Shown: positions 1-5,522 of the stretch, piece after piece
How the letters are laid out: each line of letters starts with the position of its first letter
Position numbering within the stretch: the stretch's first letter is position 1
Assembly: GCA_021158425.1 (NCBI GenBank)
Contig: JAGGUR010000008.1
Location: forward strand, 1-5,972
Length of the DNA stretch: 5,972 nt
DNA from: Candidatus Cloacimonadota bacterium
GTDB lineage: Bacteria > Cloacimonadota > Cloacimonadia > JGIOTU-2
Reading direction: 5' to 3'
Program-made: the position numbers and the translations under genes
The notes under the pieces: model-generated
Database searches by the model: none
Told to the model about the DNA's origin: nothing
Seen by the model: the letters and a program-made list of their open reading frames with translations, nothing else

Positions 1-384
1 GCTTCCTTGGATGATTTACTTGCAAAAGTAATTGAGAACCCTGTAACCAGACATGTCTATGTCATAGATGATAATAAAGTCCTAATCGGATCCGTCAGGT
101 TAAACAATATAATTGAATATCTGTTTCCTTTTACCACCATTGCAGCGCAGAAATATAGAACTTTAGTTAGTATGGATCCTTTTGTAAGAATTGAACCTAA
201 AGTTATAAGGGATATAATGAACGGAGCTCCCGCATTTGTATTTGAAAATACCCCCTTGTCTGAAATGGTAAGCATTATGATGAGAGAAAAAATTAATGAA
301 CTCCCTGTAGTCAACCGCAAGCGACAGATTATTGGGGAAGTTAATACTCTGGAGATAATTGCTTATTATCTTAAAAATAAGTAA
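1..384 (+). CDS. CBS-domain protein, C-terminal part (5' end outside window)
   Basis: The reading frame is open from base 1 and ends at TAA 382-384, giving 127 visible residues. A TTG at 7 could be read as a start, but the frame continues to the window edge and the first CBS motif is incomplete, so this is most likely the tail of a longer gene. Two CBS-like units are visible. The first holds RHVYVIDDNKVLIGSVRLN (about residues 19-37) and the second holds the pattern FVFENTPLSEMVSIM followed by INELPVVNRKRQIIGEVN (about residues 80-117). CBS pairs usually bind adenosyl ligands and regulate an attached enzyme, channel or transporter; any such partner domain would lie upstream. No membrane segment is visible. 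It precedes hypC by 51 bases in the same direction, so co-transcription is possible, but no functional link to hydrogenase maturation can be shown. The CBS assignment is fairly firm; the full protein is unknown. Confidence 0.8.
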   Translation, partial: ASLDDLLAKVIENPVTRHVYVIDDNKVLIGSVRLNNIIEYLFPFTTIAAQKYRTLVSMDPFVRIEPKVIRDIMNGAPAFVFENTPLSEMVSIMMREKINELPVVNRKRQIIGEVNTLEIIAYYLKNK

Positions 385-385
385 C

Positions 386-425
386 CTTCTTTCGCCAGGG
401 AATGGTCCCTGACGACCCAGAGAAG
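386..425 (+). other. Imperfect hairpin in the hypC leader
   Basis: The core is CAGGGA (396-401) paired with TCCCTG (406-411) around a four-base loop. Past one C/A mismatch, TCG (392-394) pairs with CGA (413-415), and an outer CTTCT (386-390) can pair with AGAAG (421-425). No T-run follows, so it is not a standard intrinsic terminator. It ends shortly before the probable hypC ribosome binding site (AGGA, 428-431) and could affect translation or mRNA stability; that role is inference. It matches no riboswitch I recognise. Confidence 0.5.
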
Positions 426-435
426 ATAGGAAAAA

Positions 436-657
436 ATGTGTTTAGCTGTTCCGTATAAAATAATTTCAAAAAAAGGCATAAAAGCAATTGCAGATGTTTT
501 TGGCATAAAAAAAGAGATTGATATTCGCATTCTGGATGATGTGAATGTAAACGATTATGTTTTGGTTCACGCTGGCTTTGCTATCCAAAAGTTAGATCAG
601 GAGGAGGCAAAGACAACGCTTGATTTATTGAGAGAAATAAGTGAAGAATCCGTTTAA
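436..657 (+). CDS. hypC: HypC, [NiFe] hydrogenase maturation chaperone
   Basis: The 73-residue product has the normal size for the HypC/HupF family. It starts with MCLAVP, which places the essential cysteine at position 2 after the initiator Met. The later stretch VNDYVLVHAGFAIQKLDQEEA (about residues 38-58) is the other family signature. In the known pathway HypC binds HypD to form the scaffold on which the Fe(CN)2CO group is built, then delivers the iron to the hydrogenase large-subunit precursor through Cys2; it acts in the cytoplasm. The usual G after the N-terminal proline is Y here (P-Y-K instead of P-G-K), a minor deviation. The ATG has AGGA four bases upstream. The 3' end overlaps hypD by 17 bases, suggesting coupled translation of two proteins that form a complex. 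Identification is firm. Confidence 0.96.
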   Translation: MCLAVPYKIISKKGIKAIADVFGIKKEIDIRILDDVNVNDYVLVHAGFAIQKLDQEEAKTTLDLLREISEESV

Positions 658-1732
658 AAATAATTCCCAACTAATACAATTACTCCAACAAGTAGACAAA
701 CTTCTTACTTTACCTCCGTTTACTAATAGGCAATATAACTTTATGGAAATTTGTGGCACGCATACGGTTTCTATTTTAAAATATGGTTTTAGAAACTATT
801 TTAAGGGAAGAATAAATTTTCTAAGTGGACCTGGCTGCCCGGTATGTGTTACTTCACAAAAAGATATAGACAAAGTAATTTCACTTGCTCAAATGGGAGT
901 AAGAATTGCAACTTTTGGCGATTTGATAAAAGTTCCTGGCAGCAAATCATCATTGGAAGAGCAGATGGCTCTTGGCAAAAAAGTAGATGTAGTTTACAAT
1001 CCTTTAGACTGTCTGAAGATTGCCAATGAAACAGATGAGGAAGTAGTGTTCATTGCAGTTGGTTTTGAAACCACTATTCCGGTTATTGCCTCTCTGGTCT
1101 TAGATGCTGAAAAAACGGGAATGGAAAATCTTTCAATTCTGCCTTTAATGAAGACCATTCCAAATATTCTTAACTTTTTGCTTTCCAACTTAGAGAATGA
1201 AATTGAAGGCTTTATCTGTCCAGGGCATGTGAGTGTGATTATCGGCAAGAAACCTTACAAGATTATTCCCGAAAGATTTGAGATACCTTGTGTAATTGCT
1301 GGTTTCGAGCCGGTAGATATTGGATTGGCAATAGAATCATTAGTATCCCAAATTCGTATACAAACTTCTATGGTAGATAATAGATACAAACGAGCAGTAA
1401 AAGAAAATGGCAACCCTGCTGCAAGAAGGTTAATTGCAGAGGTTTTTGAACAGGCAGATGTTGAATGGAGAGGCTTTGGTGAGGTTCCTGCAAGTGGATT
1501 AAAATTACGAGAAAGATTTAGCAAATTTGATGCAGAAAAAAAATTCAATATTAAAGTAGAGAAAGTCGCCGAACCAAAGGGTTGTATTTGTGGGGAAGTT
1601 ATTGCTGGGAAGAAACACCCTTCAGAATGTAAATTATTTGGAAAGGAATGCACTCCTGACTCGCCTATTGGTCCCTGTATGGTGTCTTATGAAGGGGCAT
1701 GCTCCGCATTTTATAAATATGGTGAACAGTAA
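641..1732 (+). CDS. hypD: HypD, iron-sulfur scaffold for hydrogenase Fe(CN)2CO assembly
   Basis: The 363-residue product is close to E. coli HypD in length. Visible family motifs are MEICGTHT with Cys38 (35-42), GPGCPVC with Cys66 and Cys69 (63-69), GFETT (141-145), CPGHVS (193-198) and GFEP (221-224). A C-terminal cysteine cluster (Cys315, 317, 330, 337, then 346 and 354) includes the ligands expected for the [4Fe-4S] cluster. HypD partners HypC and is thought to supply electrons and a site for attaching cyanide and CO to iron. The start is GTG at 641, inside hypC, with a weak purine-rich GAGAGA at 630-635. The next ATG in frame, at 743, would remove the N-terminal helix region and begin directly at the Cys38 motif, so GTG is preferred. 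All key cysteines are present and the protein looks functional. Confidence 0.97.
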   Translation: MKNPFKNNSQLIQLLQQVDKLLTLPPFTNRQYNFMEICGTHTVSILKYGFRNYFKGRINFLSGPGCPVCVTSQKDIDKVISLAQMGVRIATFGDLIKVPGSKSSLEEQMALGKKVDVVYNPLDCLKIANETDEEVVFIAVGFETTIPVIASLVLDAEKTGMENLSILPLMKTIPNILNFLLSNLENEIEGFICPGHVSVIIGKKPYKIIPERFEIPCVIAGFEPVDIGLAIESLVSQIRIQTSMVDNRYKRAVKENGNPAARRLIAEVFEQADVEWRGFGEVPASGLKLRERFSKFDAEKKFNIKVEKVAEPKGCICGEVIAGKKHPSECKLFGKECTPDSPIGPCMVSYEGACSAFYKYGEQ

Positions 1733-1741
1733 ATCGTCTAA

Positions 1742-1826
1742 CGGTTGCGAAGCTAGAAACGGTATTCGGTAACCGTCTGCCGTTCCTTTTTCCGTTACTC
1801 GGTAACCGTTTCCAGCATCGCAACCG
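1742..1826 (+). repeat. Palindromic repeat element between hypD and hypE
   Basis: This 85-base element fills most of the 115-base hypD-hypE gap. The arms 1742-1762 and 1806-1826 are inverted copies matching at 19 of 21 positions. After a three-base internal loop, pairing continues inward to GTAAC (1769-1773) with GTTAC (1794-1798) with one bulge, leaving a loop of about 20 bases. The 10-mer CGGTAACCGT occurs at 1767-1776 and 1800-1809, with a 9/10 copy (CGATAACCGT) at 1825-1834. AACGGT also recurs at 1740-1745 and 1758-1763. It encodes no protein, and no transposase is nearby. It looks like a REP- or MITE-like interspersed repeat, or an mRNA hairpin separating hypCD from hypE. No T-run follows it, which argues against a simple terminator. 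Confidence 0.75.
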
Positions 1827-1847
1827 ATAACCGTAAAACGAGTTATT

Positions 1848-2846
1848 ATGGAATATATCTTATTATCACACGGAAGTGGTGGTAAAAACAGTCAGCGATT
1901 ATTAAAATTTATCTACAATTGTCTTGGTGATATTGTTATAAATCATAGTGAAGATAGTGGGATTGTAACTATCACACAAGATAAACTGGCAATCACGACA
2001 GATAGTTATGTAATAGAACCTATCTTTTTCCCGGGTGGAGATATTGGCAAACTTGCTATTTGCGGTACATTAAATGACCTTGCAATGGTGGGAGGGATTC
2101 CAAAGTATCTAACTTTGTCTCTAATGATTGAGGAAAATTTCAGTTTTGGTGACCTTAAAAAAATCTTAACTTCTATAAAAGAAGAAGCAGAAAAAGCAGA
2201 AATAAGAATAATTGCCGGTGATACCAAAGTCGTTAGCAAAAGTAAGTTAGACAAAATTTTTATCAACACTGCTGGATATGGCATAATTGAGTATTCACAG
2301 AATATCAACTCTCACAATGCACAGCCCGGAGATGCAGTAATCGTAACAGGAGATATTGGGGACCATGGTGCTGCAATTATGGCTGTGCGTAATGATTTTG
2401 AGTCAGACCTAATTTCTGACTGTGCTTCAGTTGTGCCTTTAATAAAAAATCTGCTTGATGAAAGTATTAACATTCATACATTACGAGACCCAACCAGAGG
2501 CGGTTTGGCTTCAATTTTAAATGAGATAGCAATTTCTTCATCTGTGGATATAGAATTAGAAGAAGTAAAGATTCCGATAAAAGATGCTGTAAACGGAATA
2601 TGCGATATTCTTGGCATTGACCCTCTTTATATGGCTTGCGAGGGAAGGGCGGTGATAATCTGTCCTGAAAATGAAAGTGAGAAAACTTTAAAAATTCTTA
2701 GAAAAACTGATACTGGCAAGAATGCTGAAAAAATTGGTAAAGTAATTGATAAGTCAGAAAATCCACGATTATATTTGAAAACATTTATTGGCTCTCGCAG
2801 AATTCTACCATTGCTTTCTCGTGAGCAAACCCCTCGAATTTGCTAA
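1848..2846 (+). CDS. hypE: HypE, carbamoyl dehydratase making the hydrogenase cyanide ligands
   Basis: The 332-residue product matches the HypE family in length and in the PurM/AIR-synthase-like fold. Visible motifs are HGSGGK (8-13), TDSYV (51-55), PGGDIGKLA (62-70), GDTKVV (124-129), GDIGDHG (168-174) and DPTRGGL (214-220), consistent with the ATP-binding N-terminal and C-terminal PurM-like domains. The protein ends in PRIC, so the C-terminal cysteine (Cys332) that receives the carbamoyl group from HypF and is dehydrated with ATP to thiocyanate is intact. HypE then passes cyanide to the HypC-HypD iron. HypF is not in this window and must be elsewhere. No clear Shine-Dalgarno sequence precedes the ATG; the preceding bases come from the edge of the palindromic element. 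The start is supported by alignment of the N-terminal motif with known HypE proteins. Confidence 0.97.
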   Translation: MEYILLSHGSGGKNSQRLLKFIYNCLGDIVINHSEDSGIVTITQDKLAITTDSYVIEPIFFPGGDIGKLAICGTLNDLAMVGGIPKYLTLSLMIEENFSFGDLKKILTSIKEEAEKAEIRIIAGDTKVVSKSKLDKIFINTAGYGIIEYSQNINSHNAQPGDAVIVTGDIGDHGAAIMAVRNDFESDLISDCASVVPLIKNLLDESINIHTLRDPTRGGLASILNEIAISSSVDIELEEVKIPIKDAVNGICDILGIDPLYMACEGRAVIICPENESEKTLKILRKTDTGKNAEKIGKVIDKSENPRLYLKTFIGSRRILPLLSREQTPRIC

Positions 2847-2867
2847 AGAATACAAAATTAATATCTT

Positions 2868-3548
2868 ATGACCAAACTAATCGCGGTTGTTGATGACGAA
2901 CCTGATATTGTAGAACTTATAACTCACCATTTGGAGAAAGAAAATTTCAAAGTAAAACAGTTCTATGATGGTGAAACTTTTCTATCCTATCTTGAAGCAA
3001 AATGCCCGGACTTAATAATTTTAGATTTGATGTTACCAGAGATAGATGGCTTAGAAATCTGCCGAATTATCAAAAGAGATGAACGAACTGCCACTATTCC
3101 AATAATAATGCTTACAGCTAAAGGGACTGAAACAGATAAAGTTGTCGGCTTGGAATTAGGAGCTGATGATTATATCGTGAAACCATTCAGCCCAAGAGAA
3201 CTTATTGCTCGGATAAAAGCAGTATTACGACGAGCAGAAGCCAAAACCGAAAAGCCAAAAATAATTAAAAGAAATGACTTGATGATAGATTTGGCAAAGT
3301 ATAAGGTAACAATCAAATGCAAAGAAATTAATCTAACAACAACAGAATTCAAATTACTTTCTATTCTTGCTGAGCGACCTGGATGGGTATTCTCAAGAGA
3401 TAAACTTCTTGATAAATTGTGGGGTGAAGATAAAATCGTCATTGATAGAACAATTGATGTGCATATTACACAACTGCGGAAAAAACTGGGTGAGTATAGC
3501 AAATTAATTAAATCAGTAAGAGGAATTGGCTATAAATTTGGAGATTAG
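2868..3548 (+). CDS. OmpR/PhoB-family response regulator
   Basis: The 226-residue protein has the standard two-domain layout. The receiver domain (about 3-122) has the acidic pair Asp9-Asp10 in VVDDEPD, the phospho-acceptor Asp53 in IILDLMLPEIDG, Thr83 in MLTAKG, and Lys105 in YIVKPFSPREL. The C-terminal winged-helix DNA-binding domain (about 132-225) has LTTTEFKLLSILAERPGWVFSR, then IDRTIDVHITQLRKKL in the recognition region and the closing VRGIGYKF wing. All catalytic residues are present, so it should be phosphorylated by the kinase encoded one base downstream and act as a DNA-binding transcription regulator. It is most like PhoB/PhoP of phosphate control, but the OmpR family is large and target genes cannot be read from this sequence. 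It begins 21 bases after hypE with no obvious ribosome binding site, so it may be expressed from the hyp transcript. Confidence 0.95.
   Translation: MTKLIAVVDDEPDIVELITHHLEKENFKVKQFYDGETFLSYLEAKCPDLIILDLMLPEIDGLEICRIIKRDERTATIPIIMLTAKGTETDKVVGLELGADDYIVKPFSPRELIARIKAVLRRAEAKTEKPKIIKRNDLMIDLAKYKVTIKCKEINLTTTEFKLLSILAERPGWVFSRDKLLDKLWGEDKIVIDRTIDVHITQLRKKLGEYSKLIKSVRGIGYKFGD
3540..3543 (+). promoter_or_regulatory. Ribosome binding site fixing the kinase start at 3550
   Basis: GGAG lies six bases before ATG 3550, within the last codons of the response regulator gene. It supports 3550 over the in-frame TTG at 3526, which would add eight residues (MAINLEIR) encoded inside the upstream gene. Confidence 0.75.
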
Positions 3549-3549
3549 A

Positions 3550-5313
3550 ATGAGACGAATGGGGATAATGTGGAAACAGTTTTTTAGATATTTTCTCATC
3601 ATTGTTTTGACCACTTCTCTTATTGTATTCTTTGCTTCAAGGGAGATAAAAAAACATTATTTAAATACTGTAAAGTTAAATCTTGAGGAACAAGCTGAAC
3701 TAATAGAAAATGTGGTTACAGGTCTAATAGTTTCTGGAAATATTGAGGAGTTAGATACTCTTGTAAAAGAGATTGGAAAAAGGATAAATACCAGAATTAC
3801 TATCATAAGAAAAGATGGTGTAGTTATTGGAGATTCAGAAAAAAACCCATACAAAATGGAAAACCATTCAACAAGACCAGAGATTGTCCAGGCATTGCAA
3901 GGCAAAATAGGAACAAAAATCAGATATAGTTCAACAGTCAAAGAGGAGATGCTGTATGTTGCTATTCCAATTAAAGAAAATGATAAAATATTAGGAGTTG
4001 TCAGAACAAGTTCTTTTATTCCAGAGATTAAAAAGAGCCTTGGTACTGTTAATAAAAAGATTGCTTATTTAGCTATTGTATTGACCATCGTTGTTTTATT
4101 ATTCTCAATTGTTTCATCACGCACTTTCACAAAACCAATAAAGGAGATAGCCAATGCAGCAGAAAAAATCAAAAATGGAGATTTTGCAACGAGAACATTC
4201 ACAAAAAGAAAAGACGAGATAGGTAAACTTTCAAATGCAATAAATGAGATGGCACGTGGATTGCGGAGTTCATTTGACAGATTAACCGCAGAAAGAGAGG
4301 AACTTCAGGCAATTATATCATCAATGGTTGAAGGTTTAGTTGTTCTCAATAGGGAAGGAAAGATTGTTTTATCAAACAGGAATTTTTGGGATGTGGTAGG
4401 TGTTTCAGATGAGACACAACTACATAATAAACGATATTGGGAGGTATTACAAAATGTAGATATTGATAAATTGGTAAAATCTGTATCTCAAAGTGGTGAG
4501 CCCAAAACTCGTGAAATTCAACTTGGTGAAAAAGTTTATTTTGGGACTTGTGCGTTAGTTCCAGAAGATTCAGGAAAAAAGATAATAGTGGTCTTACATG
4601 ATATAACCGAGCTTAAACAAGTAGAAAGGGTAAAGGCGGATTTTGTTGCCAATGTAGCCCATGAATTGAGAACGCCACTTACTGCAATAAAAGGATTTGC
4701 AGAAACATTGGAGGAAGAGGCAGATGCCGGGCAAAAACGATTCCTGCAAATCATAAAGTCAAATACAGATAGATTGATTAACATAGTTTCAGACCTTCTT
4801 TTACTTTCTAATCTTGAGACCCATCTCGGCATAGAAATAAAAGATGTTGATTTGGAAGTTATGATTAAAGATATTATCAAAATTTTTGAGAAGCAATTAA
4901 AAGATAAAGAATTGGATTTTGAATTAGATATACCAGAGAAGTATTCTCATATAAAAGCAGATCCGTTTCTGCTTGAGCAGATGTTTATAAACTTAATAGA
5001 CAATGCGATAAAATATACTGAAGAAGGACACATTGCTATAAAAATATCTCATCATGAATATGATATAAAGATTGAAGTCCAAGACACAGGGATAGGTATC
5101 CCCAAAGAGGATATATCAAGAATATTTGAGAGATTTTATGTTGTTGATAAGTCCCGTTCCAGAAAGTTGGGTGGAACAGGGTTGGGACTTTCTATCGTAA
5201 AACACATTGTGCTTGCTCATAATGGAAAAATAGATGTTGAAAGTAAAGTAGGGGAAGGCTCAAAATTTATTATAACTATTCCTTATTATGGAGTAGGCGA
5301 GTCTCTCGCCTAA
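3550..5313 (+). CDS. PhoR-type membrane sensor histidine kinase
   Basis: The product is 587 residues from ATG 3550. In order it has a membrane helix (about 11-29), an extracytoplasmic sensor of about 140 residues resembling a single CACHE/PAS-like fold (ending near MLYVAIPI and ILGVVRTS), a second helix (about 171-190), HAMP (about 191-243), PAS (about 250-357), HisKA (about 360-425) and HATPase (about 469-579). The H-box FVANVAHELRTPLTAIKGF carries His371. The N-box is NLIDNAIKYT (key Asn485), G1 is DTGIGIP (Asp512) and G2 is GGTGLGLS (541-548). All catalytic elements are intact, so it should autophosphorylate and pass phosphate to the regulator encoded one base upstream. The TM-sensor-TM-HAMP-PAS-kinase order is that of PhoR/PnpS and WalK kinases. 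Phosphate sensing is possible but unproven, since no pst or phoU gene is seen. The last residues (GVGESLA) and the stop codon lie inside a palindromic repeat. Confidence 0.94.
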   Translation: MRRMGIMWKQFFRYFLIIVLTTSLIVFFASREIKKHYLNTVKLNLEEQAELIENVVTGLIVSGNIEELDTLVKEIGKRINTRITIIRKDGVVIGDSEKNPYKMENHSTRPEIVQALQGKIGTKIRYSSTVKEEMLYVAIPIKENDKILGVVRTSSFIPEIKKSLGTVNKKIAYLAIVLTIVVLLFSIVSSRTFTKPIKEIANAAEKIKNGDFATRTFTKRKDEIGKLSNAINEMARGLRSSFDRLTAEREELQAIISSMVEGLVVLNREGKIVLSNRNFWDVVGVSDETQLHNKRYWEVLQNVDIDKLVKSVSQSGEPKTREIQLGEKVYFGTCALVPEDSGKKIIVVLHDITELKQVERVKADFVANVAHELRTPLTAIKGFAETLEEEADAGQKRFLQIIKSNTDRLINIVSDLLLLSNLETHLGIEIKDVDLEVMIKDIIKIFEKQLKDKELDFELDIPEKYSHIKADPFLLEQMFINLIDNAIKYTEEGHIAIKISHHEYDIKIEVQDTGIGIPKEDISRIFERFYVVDKSRSRKLGGTGLGLSIVKHIVLAHNGKIDVESKVGEGSKFIITIPYYGVGESLA

Positions 5314-5338
5314 TATAGCCGACGGAGTCGGCTACTCC
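5290..5338 (+). repeat. Palindromic repeat overlapping the kinase stop codon (three-way-junction fold)
   Basis: Two perfect 8-bp hairpins sit side by side: TAGGCGAG/CTCGCCTA (5294-5301 with 5305-5312, loop TCT) and TAGCCGAC/GTCGGCTA (5316-5323 with 5327-5334, loop GGA). They are separated by ATA and closed by GGAG (5290-5293) with CTCC (5335-5338). The outer 14 bases on each side (5290-5303 and 5325-5338) also pair with each other at 12 of 14 positions, so one long hairpin is an alternative fold. It is GC-rich compared with the flanking genes. The TAA stop at 5311-5313 lies in the first hairpin. No T-run follows, so it is more likely an interspersed repeat or an mRNA 3'-end stabiliser than an intrinsic terminator. 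Confidence 0.8.
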
Positions 5339-5365
5339 AAAATTCATTTCCAGATGAAACCTACA

Positions 5366-5389
5366 TGTCCCGACAACAAATCGGGGACA
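5366..5389 (+). other. Hairpin in the kinase-sigma intergenic region
   Basis: TGTCCCGA (5366-5373) pairs with TCGGGGACA (5381-5389) across a seven-base loop, with one bulged G at 5383. It lies 27 bases after the stop-codon palindrome. It has no downstream T-run. It is probably another copy of an interspersed palindrome family, since it is GC-rich in an AT-rich setting, but only one copy is visible here. Confidence 0.55.
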
Positions 5390-5445
5390 CAAAGAAGTAT
5401 GAAAATGGTATTTAATTTAGAAGTTATTATATTTCTATTTCTTTA

Positions 5446-5463
5446 TTCTTTGTGTTCTTTGCG
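5446..5463 (+). repeat. Short 9-base tandem repeat in a pyrimidine-rich tract
   Basis: TTCTTTGTG (5446-5454) is followed directly by TTCTTTGCG (5455-5463), differing at one position. They sit in a strongly pyrimidine-biased strand running from about 5429 to 5477. No function can be assigned. Confidence 0.45.
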
Positions 5464-5469
5464 TCTCTC

Positions 5470-5505
5470 CACCCTCCGCAGTTGCACTGCTACGGAGGAC
5501 GGGTG
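5470..5505 (+). other. Imperfect GC-rich hairpin upstream of the sigma factor gene
   Basis: CACCC (5470-5474) can pair with GGGTG (5501-5505), TCCG (5475-5478) with CGGA (5493-5496), and CAGT (5479-5482) with ACTG (5486-5489) around a TGC loop, with right-side bulges CTA (5490-5492) and GGAC (5497-5500). It ends five bases before the sigma gene's ribosome binding site. It may be a repeat copy or a translation-modulating leader hairpin; the second reading is inference. Confidence 0.5.
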
Positions 5506-5509
5506 CGGT

Positions 5510-5514
5510 GAGGT
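5510..5514 (+). promoter_or_regulatory. Ribosome binding site for the sigma factor gene
   Basis: GAGGT lies eight bases before ATG 5523, a good Shine-Dalgarno match and spacing. It directly abuts the GC-rich hairpin at 5470-5505, so structure in that repeat could influence its accessibility. It supports 5523 as the start. Confidence 0.7.
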
Positions 5515-5522
5515 ATTTTCAG

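Noticed and set aside
7..9. TTG at 7 as the true start of the CBS protein
   Set aside because: The frame is open to base 1 and starting here would truncate the first CBS unit, so the gene almost certainly begins upstream.
386..435. Riboswitch upstream of hypC
   Set aside because: The leader is only about 50 bases with a single hairpin, and I could not match it to the conserved core of any riboswitch class I know.
994..1653. Minus-strand open frames opposite hypD
   Set aside because: They lie fully antisense to a strongly conserved gene, have no family motifs and are explained by the codon bias of the real frame. The same holds for those opposite the CBS gene, hypE, the regulator and the kinase.
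1742..1834. CRISPR array or insertion sequence in the hypD-hypE gap
   Set aside because: The direct copies are too short, the spacing is irregular and the element is an inverted repeat; there is no transposase reading frame or terminal duplication visible.
3526..3549. TTG at 3526 as the kinase start
   Set aside because: It lies inside the response regulator gene, and ATG 3550 has a well-spaced GGAG and leaves a proper short N-terminus before the first membrane helix.
5290..5338. Intrinsic transcription terminator after the kinase
   Set aside because: The stems are strong but no run of T follows either hairpin; the downstream bases are CTCCAAAATTC. A Rho-independent role is not supported.
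5411..5430. Sigma-70 promoter near TATTAT before the sigma gene
   Set aside because: A TATTAT-like -10 is present, but no convincing -35 at proper spacing was found, and such strings are expected by chance in AT-rich sequence.
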